Of a stretch of DNA of 54,903 nt, positions 16,944 through 24,880 are shown one piece after another. Both the position numbers and the translations under genes were made by a program. This DNA is from Paenibacillus sp. A3 (GTDB lineage: Bacteria; Bacillota; Bacilli; Paenibacillales; NBRC-103111), in contig NZ_JTHN01000138.1 in the NCBI RefSeq assembly GCF_001399685.1, positions 1 through 54,903 on the forward strand. The letters run 5' to 3'. The notes below the pieces were generated by a model that was not told the DNA's origin, ran no database searches, and saw only the letters and a program-made list of their open reading frames with translations. Position 1 is the stretch's first letter. Every line of letters begins with the position of its first letter.

Positions 16944-17796
16944 TGACCTGAAACTTCCACGTGATCCAGGTATGGAGTACAATCCCATGTACGCGGCCCT
17001 TGCCCTTCTCGTTCGATGGCAACCCATTCGCGTTTCTGTTTACCCGTATGGGACTTTTGCAGGCACGAACCGCAACGGCATCCGTTTTGTTCTCCACGAT
17101 CATCTTCCTTTCGGGTGGCATCATCGGCACGTTCCACCACCTTTACTTTAGCGGGACGCCCGTTGGGGTCATGGCATTTGGTGCTACATTCAGCGCACTA
17201 GAAGTCGTACCGCTTGTCCTGATCGGTTTCGAAGCATACGAAAACCTTACGTTAAGTCGATCGAAACCGGGGTAAAAGGGTACAAATGGCCGATTTACTA
17301 CTTTGTCGCCGTCGCCTTTTGGAATCTGGTGGGGGCCGGTCTGTTCGGCTTCCTCATTAATCCGCCGATCGCTTTGTATTATATGCAAGGACTGAACACA
17401 ACTCCTGTTCATGGGCACGCGGCATTGTTCGGGGTTTATGGCATGCTCGGTATCAGTTTGATGCTGTTTTGCCTAAAAGGGTTGACCAATTACAGGATAT
17501 GGAAAACACACCTGCTTTTGTTTTCATTCTGGGCGATAAATATCGGATTGGCCCTGATGCTGCTCATCAGTTTGTTGCCTATCGGATTGATTCAAACTTG
17601 GGCGAGCGTCGAACACGGGTATTGGTACGCCAGATCCACCGAGTTTTTACAGCAAAGGCCGATTCAGACTTTCCACTGGCTTCGGATTGTCGGCGATACG
17701 ATCTTTGCAGTGGGGATCGTCGCACTCGGGTGGTTTATCCTCGGACTGAAAACAGGTTGGTCGTTGGAAAAAGATTATCACCATTATAAGCATTGA
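16944..17796 (+). pseudogene. norB: Truncated, frameshifted quinol-dependent nitric oxide reductase (qNor)
   Basis: Two frames together encode the last third of a qNor large subunit. The first (to 17275) has 'FLFTRMGLLQARTATA', then 'GGIIGTFHHLYFSGTP' with heme/FeB histidines. The second (from about 17265) has 'YYFVAVAFWNLVGAGLFGF', 'VHGHAALFGVYGM' and the ending 'EKDYHHYKH'. The join needs one base restored near 17268, where CCG-GGG-TAA replaces the expected CCG-TGG-GTA. About 480 N-terminal residues are absent, and homology before ~17020 is already poor. It lies just after the nre operon terminator, so a denitrification gene has been lost beside its sensors. Confidence 0.85.
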
Positions 17797-17995
17797 AAAG
17801 TTAGTCTCAACAAAGGTTGAAGCGGCGGATATAGCATGAGGCGATTGAATTGGTAAAGACGAATCGCCCGGTTATATTCGCCTTGGCAACAAAAAATCGG
17901 GGAGGGGAGTGTGTGTGTGCGGGAATAAGAGCAAAACCGCCCAATATGCATCTGTTTTCTTTGACGTTCTATTTTTCGCCGCGGCAATTGTCATG

Positions 17996-18080
17996 AGACA
18001 GAACATAATCCCATTACTGGCCGCGTAAATCGCGGCTTTTTTATGTTATGAGTCAAGTTCTTGTCAAAATCCCAATGCCA
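17996..18080 (+). repeat. Dispersed repeat, copy C
   Basis: GAGACAGAACATAATCCCAT, CCGCG-taaat-CGCGG-CTTTTTT (a terminator at 18020-18042) and AAGTTCTTGTCAAAATCCCA occur in the same order as in copy A, 5.8 kb away. Confidence 0.6.
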
Positions 18081-18092
18081 AGAACTTGACTC
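18050..18092. repeat. Perfect 14-base inverted repeat
   Basis: GAGTCAAGTTCTTG (18050-18063) and CAAGAACTTGACTC (18079-18092) with a 15-base loop. It overlaps the end of repeat copy C and has no T-run. Confidence 0.7.
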
Positions 18093-18198
18093 ATTCCCGA
18101 TGGAGTTCTGTGAACTGATTGAAGCCGAAGCACCGCATCGAGAAACCAGAACCTAATTTCATTTCCGGAATCGCAAAAGTAAAAAAATTAGAAGTCAG

Positions 18199-18243
18199 TG
18201 TAAAGGAATCGAAATTGTTAAGTGCACAAGATCAGCTTACAAT
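18199..18243 (+). promoter_or_regulatory. Conserved promoter block upstream of the foldase gene
   Basis: TGTAAAGGAATCGAAATTGT-TAA, then GCTTACAAT 36 bases from its start. The same block with the same spacing (37) precedes the sugar-binding lipoprotein gene at 24776-24821. TTGTTA/TACAAT may be the -35/-10, with TGTAAAGGAnTCGAAA as an activator site. Confidence 0.65.
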
Positions 18244-18289
18244 TTGTATTAAAGGGATGAAAGCGTTTTAACGAGGAGGCCGGGTCTTG

Positions 18290-19372
18290 ATGTTCAAAGA
18301 ACGCATTTTGCATTCGAATCATAGACGAATCCTTATCATTTTTAGTTTGTTGACCGTCATGGTAACAGCGGCGTTTTCGGGCGGTGCTTGGTGGAAAGGG
18401 AACGAGGAGGATGTGATCGCTACGGTCAATGGCAGTCCGATTCACGTGGAAGAATTCCAACGAGCGATTCGTTTGAACAAATCGGCGATCATGAACTATT
18501 TTCGCGATCAGCATCATGCGGATCAGTCCGAGACGTTCTGGACAACTTCATTCGATGGCGAGATTCCTATTGAGATGCTGAAGAAGAAGGCATTGGATGA
18601 TTGTGTGCGTTTGAAGGTTCGACTGCTACAGGCAAAGGATCTAGGGATCCTGCAAGACATTAGTTACCCGGGGTTTCTCCGGCAATTGCAGCAAGAGAAT
18701 CACCGAAGAGCGGAAGCGATCAAGAACCGTCAGGTCGTATACGGACCTGAACGATATGACGAGGATACGTATCTGGAGTATCTGTTGACGAATTCAACCC
18801 TTGCTGTGAAGCAGCACTTGCAGCAAAATGCTTTGAAGCAGGGCGAGTCATCGCTGAGATTGTTCTATGAAGAGCATAAAGATCAGCGATACAGGACGCG
18901 GGGCTATGTCACGGTGCAACGAATTTCACGCACGATCCTGGACTCTAATCATCAAATCGATCCCGCACTCGAACAGAAAGTAAAAAGGCTATTTGAAGAG
19001 GCGCATGCCAGGCTGTTATCTGGTGCGTCATTTGAAGACGTTGCCGCAGCCTATGCTGCGCCAGGTACGGAACTGGAATTGACCATTGATCTGGGCGACG
19101 AACGACGGAATGCAAGAAGCCCGGTAGCCCAGACTGCAGCCAAGCTCTCTGTTCAAGAGATTAGTCAGATTATTGAAGATAACGGCAGTCTCCATCTCTT
19201 AAAATGCATCGAGAAGGTAGAACCTGACTCGGCTTATCTGGCCTATGAGCAGGTGAAGAATCAAGTGCTTCAGGATTATGTCAACGGTGAATATGAGACA
19301 AAGATTCGTGAGATGACGGCCTCAGCGCAAGTTTTGAGGCACGACAAGCTATATCAGTCCTTTCAAATGTAA
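18290..19372 (+). CDS. SurA/PrsA-like peptidyl-prolyl isomerase family exported protein
   Basis: About 360 residues: a short basic N-terminus, one hydrophobic anchor (residues ~13-33), then a SurA-N-type helical domain ('VIATVNGSPIHVEEFQRAI') and a parvulin-like region from residue ~200 ('GASFEDVAAAYA', 'ELSVQEIS'-type elements, as 'KLSVQEISQIIEDNG'). It probably folds or protects secreted proteins on the outer face of the membrane. GAGGAGG at 18273-18279 serves ATG 18290 or the preceding TTG 18287. It lies before an exported beta-helix enzyme and shares its promoter block with the glycan-binding protein gene, so it may be a foldase dedicated to this locus. Confidence 0.75.
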   Translation: MFKERILHSNHRRILIIFSLLTVMVTAAFSGGAWWKGNEEDVIATVNGSPIHVEEFQRAIRLNKSAIMNYFRDQHHADQSETFWTTSFDGEIPIEMLKKKALDDCVRLKVRLLQAKDLGILQDISYPGFLRQLQQENHRRAEAIKNRQVVYGPERYDEDTYLEYLLTNSTLAVKQHLQQNALKQGESSLRLFYEEHKDQRYRTRGYVTVQRISRTILDSNHQIDPALEQKVKRLFEEAHARLLSGASFEDVAAAYAAPGTELELTIDLGDERRNARSPVAQTAAKLSVQEISQIIEDNGSLHLLKCIEKVEPDSAYLAYEQVKNQVLQDYVNGEYETKIREMTASAQVLRHDKLYQSFQM

Positions 19373-19374
19373 TT

Positions 19375-19388
19375 TTGAAGCGCTTCAA
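19375..19388. promoter_or_regulatory. LacI/cre-like palindrome
   Basis: TTGAAGCGCTTCAA is a perfect 14-base palindrome with the central CG of LacI-family and catabolite-repression operators. It starts three bases after the foldase stop and ~75 bases before the beta-helix gene. Confidence 0.5.
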
Positions 19389-19462
19389 TTTGTTGTAACC
19401 GCTTTAATGTCTTGCTGTTGAGGCGTTGCATACATAATGAAAGGCGAAGGGATGATCATTTT

Positions 19463-21544
19463 ATGTACAGAAGAACTGTGCAACGCGCCATTTGTTTGGC
19501 GATTGCGGCCGCTATGCTTCTCAGTCTGGCAATAACCGTTCCTCGGGACGCCAAGGCTGCGGGGGGAGTAACCTATTACGTGGATAACGTAAATGGGAAT
19601 GACGCTTCGAATGGAACAAGCGCCGGGACAGCTTGGAAGACATTAACGAAAGTGAACGCGACGACGTTTGCCCCGGGTGACAAGATTTTATTCAAGGCAG
19701 GAGGAGCTTGGCAAGGACAATTATGGCCAAAAGGTTCGGGGGTGAACGGGAGTCCCATTGTTATCGACCAATACGGGACGGGGAATAAACCGCTCATTGC
19801 GGGAGTTACGAGCGAGCTGCAGACGGTTTTTTTGAAAAATCAGGAGTACTGGGAAATCAACAACTTGGAGATTACTAATCCTTCTACACTGCCTTTCTCC
19901 AGGGACTGGAAAGGGGCCCGGGGTGAGCGGCGTGGCGTCTATATTTTGAATGAAGAGAGCGGCATCTTAAATCATATTTACATTAAAAATTTGAATATTC
20001 ATGATGTTGATGGGGTGTATACGACCCGGGCCGGCGGGATCATTTTCGATTCTGTGGGCTCCTATGTGCCAAGTGCGTTTAATGATGTGCTGATCGATGG
20101 CAATACATTAACGGATGTGGATGCGTATGGGATTTATATCGGTTCGAACTGTACAATTCGGTATGGCATGGGCGATCTTTGGGAGTGGGTTCCTAAGCCT
20201 TACGGGTCTTGGACGCCAACGACGAATTTGAAAATCTCGAATAATACGATTGTTCGGCCTGCGACGGGCGGGATTGCATGGAATGTGACGGATGGCGCGA
20301 TTGTCGAGCGAAATACGGTTCAAGAAGCCACGTTTTTGGCAACAAATGCTTCGATCTGGTGGGCCTATGCGGATAATAACGTGGTTCAATACAATGAATC
20401 TTTTGGAAGCCACAACGGGGAAATGGATGGCGAGGGGTTTGATGTGGATGCGGGAAACATAGGCTCCTTGGTTCAGTATAATTACAGTCATGACAATGCA
20501 GGCGGCTTTATGTTATTCGTCAATGATACGTATTATACGACGAATACGATCGTTCGCTACAATATCAGTCAGAACGACAAGAATCATTTGTTCCGGTACA
20601 GCGGTTCTATTGATACGGTCTATAATTATAACAACACGGTGTACGTCGGAGCGGCATCGGGTAATCCCGTGATGAGCGATTATTTCACGAAATCTTCAGG
20701 CGCACCGAAAAATATTAAGAATTACAACAACGTCTACTATAGCGTGGGAGATCGGGGATGGAATCTGACTGGGCAAACTTTCGACTCGAATGCGTATTAC
20801 GGCGGCAGAACGTTAGTGAACTCGGATGCGCATCGCATAACTGCGGAACCGAAATTCATGAATCCGGGCAGTGGCGGCGTCGGTATGAATACGTTGGACG
20901 GCTACAAACTCCAGCCCAACTCACCGCTTATTGGGGCAGGCGTTCCTCTGGCGGACAACGGCGGAAGGGACTATTTCGGTAATGCCTTATATAACGGAGA
21001 CCCGGATATCGGCGCCTACGAGTATCAAGGTGCGGTACCGCCGGCTACGGGCAAAACGCCAATTGTATTCACACCCGCGCCCATTACCCCAATGCCGGAA
21101 CAACCGAAGCCGGCACCGGGAAATTTGGCGCCGCTTGCAACTGCGAGTGCATCCATCGCCACTTTGTCCACCAGCTCTATTAAAAGCCTGACGGATAGCT
21201 CCTATGACAAGGCTTGGTCGAGTGTGGATAAAGGCGTGACATTCCCGAATTATATTACGCTTGATTTTGGTTCCAGATCGGTAACAGCGAGCAAGCTGAA
21301 AGTGGTAACCAGGTTTGGAACGGGGCAAGGCGTTACGAAGTTCGATCTTGAAGCTTATAACGGGACGGCTTGGGTGCCGGTGAAGACAGGTATTCAATGG
21401 ACATGGGCGTATAGCGATACGACGAATGAGACACAGACCCTTACTTTTGACTCTACAACGGCGAAGCAGTTCCGTTTGAAGATTAATGGGGCAAATTTGA
21501 AATGGGGCAATTTCGCGATTAACGAGTTGGAGCTGTACAGGTAA
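19463..21544 (+). CDS. Secreted right-handed beta-helix polysaccharide-active protein with C-terminal discoidin-like domain
   Basis: A 693-residue exported protein. The signal peptide ends near 'AKAAGG' (residue ~30). Residues ~35-520 have the repeated N-rich strands of right-handed parallel beta-helix enzymes ('YYVDNVNGNDASNGTSAGTAW', then 'NNTIVRPATGG', 'NNVVQYNESFG', 'YNYSHDNAGGF'), as in polysaccharide lyases and related glycosidases. A Pro-rich linker (~525-553) leads to an F5/8 type C or CBM32-like domain (554-693). The frame is open from 19412, but ATG 19463 with GAAGGGA upstream gives a normal signal peptide. The substrate is not evident; uronic-acid glycans are likely for the fold. 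Confidence 0.8.
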   Translation: MYRRTVQRAICLAIAAAMLLSLAITVPRDAKAAGGVTYYVDNVNGNDASNGTSAGTAWKTLTKVNATTFAPGDKILFKAGGAWQGQLWPKGSGVNGSPIVIDQYGTGNKPLIAGVTSELQTVFLKNQEYWEINNLEITNPSTLPFSRDWKGARGERRGVYILNEESGILNHIYIKNLNIHDVDGVYTTRAGGIIFDSVGSYVPSAFNDVLIDGNTLTDVDAYGIYIGSNCTIRYGMGDLWEWVPKPYGSWTPTTNLKISNNTIVRPATGGIAWNVTDGAIVERNTVQEATFLATNASIWWAYADNNVVQYNESFGSHNGEMDGEGFDVDAGNIGSLVQYNYSHDNAGGFMLFVNDTYYTTNTIVRYNISQNDKNHLFRYSGSIDTVYNYNNTVYVGAASGNPVMSDYFTKSSGAPKNIKNYNNVYYSVGDRGWNLTGQTFDSNAYYGGRTLVNSDAHRITAEPKFMNPGSGGVGMNTLDGYKLQPNSPLIGAGVPLADNGGRDYFGNALYNGDPDIGAYEYQGAVPPATGKTPIVFTPAPITPMPEQPKPAPGNLAPLATASASIATLSTSSIKSLTDSSYDKAWSSVDKGVTFPNYITLDFGSRSVTASKLKVVTRFGTGQGVTKFDLEAYNGTAWVPVKTGIQWTWAYSDTTNETQTLTFDSTTAKQFRLKINGANLKWGNFAINELELYR

Positions 21545-21545
21545 A

Positions 21546-21584
21546 GAAAAAAGCCGATCATCCTATGGATGGCCGGCTTTTCCA
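21546..21584 (+). terminator. Terminator after the beta-helix gene
   Basis: AAAAAAGCCGATCATCC-tat-GGATGGCCGGCTTTT hairpin directly after the stop. Confidence 0.85.
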
Positions 21585-21630
21585 ACATTGAACAAAAGAT
21601 TCGGGGATGATAAATTGTTGTAAACGATGA

Positions 21631-23406
21631 ATGCTATTATGGATAAGAAAGCGGGCCGAAACCATAATGAAACTTCAGTCAACAGGAACGAAGGGTTGGT
21701 TTGTATATCAGAAGGTTGTAGTTGTCTTCATTGCATTCATGATCCCACTCGTTGCGATGAACATTTGGGTGAATTACAAAGAGATGTCCTTCACGAAGAA
21801 GACGATCACGGATTCGGCTGTAGCCGGAGCTTCTTTTTATGCCAATCAGCTCGATAAGGAACTATATTTTATTCGGAGCCAGCAACTGCAATTTGTCAAT
21901 GATAAGGATCTTCAGAAGCTTAGCTTTCAAGGGAGCACACTCGATGAGTATGCCTTGTTTGAATTAATTAATCAGACGAAAGACCGGTTGTCCGCGATTC
22001 AATACTCGAGTGAACTCATCGTCGATGCCGGCGTTTATGTCAAAGAAATTGGCAAGACTATCTCAAGTATAGGCGGTATCTCGGACACACCGAATTATGA
22101 ATCAGAATTCATTGTCCCATTAGCCGGGCTGACGCCGAAACCGTCTTTCTATCAAAAAGATGGCCGACTCTTCTTTATTGAGAGCGAGAACAACTCGGGG
22201 ATCATCTCTTATATCGATATTTCGACGTCTCGCTTGCAGGAGGCCCTTCGCCAGATTACCACGCTCTATCAAGAATCGGAAGTATTTTTGGGGAGCAAAA
22301 CACTCGGCCATGTATTATCGACGGCGAAGGATCAGAACGTCATCATTCCCTTGCTTGCACAACTGGAGGAAGGAAATAAGGGGAATGCAAATCCTTCCAG
22401 AGTGATCGATATCGCTGGAGTAAGTTATTTTGTAATGACGTGTCCAGTCGGTTCTTTGAATCTGTCGCTGGTCATGTATGTGGATCATAACGAAATTACG
22501 CGCCCGCTCAGGCAGTACAGCTTTTGGTTCTACGCATTATTCGTGATTGCCATCGTGGTGCTGCTGCTCTATTCTTACTCGCTTAATTTTATGATCCACA
22601 GACCTTTGTCCAAGCTCACCAAGGCGTTCCAGATGATGGAGACCGATAATCTGAATCTCGTCATCGAGTCGAAGACGAGGGATGAGTTTCATTATTTATT
22701 TCACAGCTTTAATCGCATGGCGTTCCGTTTGAAGCGTTCGATTGAGGAGAATTATGAGCACAAGATTGCGATTCAGCAATCGGAATTGAAACAACTGCAA
22801 TCGCAGATCAATCCTCATTTTCTATATAACAGCTTTTTTAACATTTATATGATGTGCAAGGTGGGAGATTCAGACGGAGCTGCGGAGCTATCGCAAAAGC
22901 TTGGCAGTTATTATCAATATATAACGAGGAATGGGTCCGACGAGATGCCCTTGTACAAAGAGTATCAGCATGCCTTGGATTATTGTGAAATTCAGTGCAT
23001 CCGCTTCTCGAATCGAATCCGATACGAACATGAGGAGATACCGGATTATGCGAAGACGGTTACGGTGCCGCGATTGATCATACAGCCGATTGTTGAAAAT
23101 GTCTTCGAACATGCCTTCGAAGACGGCACGATGAACGGCATTCTGTCTATGACGGCCGATTATCAGGAAGGGGTCGTACGGATTAAGGTCGAAGATAACG
23201 GCCGCCTCCTGACGGACGAGACGCTGCAAAGTTTGCAAGAGCAGTTGCGTGATGAATCCGGACAACAAGAGAAGACGGGGCTCATGAATGTGAATAATCG
23301 ATTGCAGTTGAAGTATGGGGCAGGCAGCGGGCTTTTCGTCTCTCGCAGCCAACATGGTGGATTGCGTGCCGAACTGATGATCCGAACCCAAAATGAACGA
23401 AAGTGA
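21631..23406 (+). CDS. yesM: YesM-type sensor histidine kinase
   Basis: A membrane kinase of up to 591 residues: one N-terminal helix, an extracellular sensor domain (~50-300), a second helix, a HAMP region ('PLSKLTKAFQMMETDNL'), the His_kinase domain with His396 in 'SQINPHFLYNS', and an ATPase domain ('QPIVENVFEHAFE', 'GLMNVNNRL'). The start is uncertain because neither ATG 21631 nor ATG 21667 has a clear ribosome site; 21667 gives the more usual short N-terminus. It pairs with the AraC-type regulator 13 bases downstream and probably senses a glycan or its breakdown product. Confidence 0.87.
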   Translation: MLLWIRKRAETIMKLQSTGTKGWFVYQKVVVVFIAFMIPLVAMNIWVNYKEMSFTKKTITDSAVAGASFYANQLDKELYFIRSQQLQFVNDKDLQKLSFQGSTLDEYALFELINQTKDRLSAIQYSSELIVDAGVYVKEIGKTISSIGGISDTPNYESEFIVPLAGLTPKPSFYQKDGRLFFIESENNSGIISYIDISTSRLQEALRQITTLYQESEVFLGSKTLGHVLSTAKDQNVIIPLLAQLEEGNKGNANPSRVIDIAGVSYFVMTCPVGSLNLSLVMYVDHNEITRPLRQYSFWFYALFVIAIVVLLLYSYSLNFMIHRPLSKLTKAFQMMETDNLNLVIESKTRDEFHYLFHSFNRMAFRLKRSIEENYEHKIAIQQSELKQLQSQINPHFLYNSFFNIYMMCKVGDSDGAAELSQKLGSYYQYITRNGSDEMPLYKEYQHALDYCEIQCIRFSNRIRYEHEEIPDYAKTVTVPRLIIQPIVENVFEHAFEDGTMNGILSMTADYQEGVVRIKVEDNGRLLTDETLQSLQEQLRDESGQQEKTGLMNVNNRLQLKYGAGSGLFVSRSQHGGLRAELMIRTQNERK

Positions 23407-23418
23407 GGGCCTGTTGCC

Positions 23419-24756
23419 ATGTATCGATTGTTAATTGTAGATGACGAGCCGGTGATCGCGAACGGACTGGTTCAGCTTTTACAGGACCGCCAAGAATTTG
23501 AATTGGATATCTGCAAGGCGTATTCTGCGGATGAGGCGCTTGAGATTGCGCAGCGAACGAAGTTGGATATTCTCGTGAGCGATATTCGGATGCCGAAGAA
23601 GAATGGGTTACAGTTAGTCGATGAGATCGCCTATTACTGGCCTTCGTGCCGGATGATTTTCTTAACCGGATATAGTGAGTTTAACTACGTGTATGAAGCC
23701 ATTCGCAAGAATGTCGATAGTTATATCTTGAAGAGCGAAGGGGTCGAACCGATCTTCGAAGCGGTAAGAGGGGCCATTGTCAAACTGGAGGAAGAGCACC
23801 GGAGTCGGCTTCAACAGGAAAAGGCGCAATTGCATCTGCGGATCGTTGAATCCTTGTTGAAGAAAGAACTGCTGGAATCGGTGCTGCGAGGTGAAGAATT
23901 ACCTGCTTTACTGAGAGAAGAGCGCTATGCGGATTTGGATTTCGCCATTGCTTTGGACCGTCCCTCCTTTATTCTCATTGGATATGCCGATCAGCAGGAA
24001 GGGATCACGATGAAGCTGCTGGAGGCGGCAGGTTCGATATTTGGCAAGCTGCTGCCCCCTTCGATCGGATGCGAATACACCTTATATGACGGACACCTTA
24101 TCGTATGGTTCCTGCAACCGAATGCCGAATTAGTAGACCGGCTAAGGGATGAAGCGGATGCTGCAGAGAACGGGCACCGTGTTGTAGCCTATTTGCGAGG
24201 GGTGCTGGAACGGGTTCAGAATGAGTGCGAAGAGATACTGGACGTATCGATGTCATTTGGCATTTCGGGGAATATCATGAACCGCTGGGACCAGACCCGC
24301 GAGCAAGTAGAAATGATCCGCTCTCTAATCCGTCGAAGAGTTCAGCTTGGTCAGAGAATGGTCATTGTTGATTACGAGCGTACAACGGATAAATCGAGTA
24401 TACAGATTAAGCTGGCAGGGATTCAGCAGGATGCTTTCAAAAAGGGACTCCTGGATCAGATTCATCGTTATATTGAAGAGCATCTCGCAGGAGACTTGTC
24501 GCTGACGGCGATCGCAGAGGAAGTGCATCTTAACCCTTCCTACTTGTCTCGTTACTATAAGCAAATTTCAGGGCACAACCTGATTGAATATATAAAATCC
24601 TTTAAGCTTGAATCTGCGATTGCGATGATGTCAGATCCCCATTTGAAGCTAAATGAAATTGCGCTTCGCGTAGGGTTCGACTCTCCGTCTTACTTCGCTA
24701 CCTTCTTTAAAAAGATGACCGGAAAATCTCCGCAGGAATACCGTAACCTGCAATAG
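23419..24756 (+). CDS. yesN: YesN-type response regulator with AraC DNA-binding domain
   Basis: A 445-residue regulator. The receiver domain has Asp8, Asp9 and phospho-acceptor Asp55 in 'VSDIRMPKKNG'. A middle region of ~200 residues is the usual variable linker. The C-terminal AraC/XylS double helix-turn-helix is at ~345-445 ('LSLTAIAEEVHLNPSYLSRYYKQ', ending 'SPSYFATFFKKMTGKSPQEYRNL'). It follows the kinase gene by 13 bases and precedes the binding-protein gene whose promoter block it is the best candidate to bind. Confidence 0.9.
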   Translation: MYRLLIVDDEPVIANGLVQLLQDRQEFELDICKAYSADEALEIAQRTKLDILVSDIRMPKKNGLQLVDEIAYYWPSCRMIFLTGYSEFNYVYEAIRKNVDSYILKSEGVEPIFEAVRGAIVKLEEEHRSRLQQEKAQLHLRIVESLLKKELLESVLRGEELPALLREERYADLDFAIALDRPSFILIGYADQQEGITMKLLEAAGSIFGKLLPPSIGCEYTLYDGHLIVWFLQPNAELVDRLRDEADAAENGHRVVAYLRGVLERVQNECEEILDVSMSFGISGNIMNRWDQTREQVEMIRSLIRRRVQLGQRMVIVDYERTTDKSSIQIKLAGIQQDAFKKGLLDQIHRYIEEHLAGDLSLTAIAEEVHLNPSYLSRYYKQISGHNLIEYIKSFKLESAIAMMSDPHLKLNEIALRVGFDSPSYFATFFKKMTGKSPQEYRNLQ

Positions 24757-24775
24757 GTCAATAAAGTGAAGGCAA

Positions 24776-24821
24776 TGTAAAGGATTCGAAATTGTAAACG
24801 GTTTCTGGCCGGGCTTACAAT
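24776..24821 (+). promoter_or_regulatory. Conserved promoter block upstream of the LplA-like gene
   Basis: TGTAAAGGATTCGAAATTGTAAA and GCTTACAAT repeat the block at 18199-18243 (22 of the first 23 positions comparable, two or three differences). It separates yesN from the transport operon and probably marks activation by YesN. Confidence 0.65.
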
Positions 24822-24880
24822 ATAAATAGGCAAAGCGACCTGCATGGATAGTACTTTTTACTAGGGGGAAAGTTTCCAAT

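Larger units (their letters stand above)
17797..18198. other. Non-coding stretch with repeat copy C and an inverted repeat
   Basis: No gene seen. GGGGAGGGGAGTGTGTGTG near 17897 is purine/GT-rich without a following ORF. The dispersed repeat and a 14-base inverted repeat occupy 17996-18092. The remainder up to the shared promoter block at 18199 shows nothing I can name. Confidence 0.5.

Noticed and set aside
17897..17920. GGGGAGGGGAGTGTGTGTG as a ribosome site or quadruplex
   Set aside because: No ORF of any length follows, and the G-tracts are too few for a confident quadruplex.
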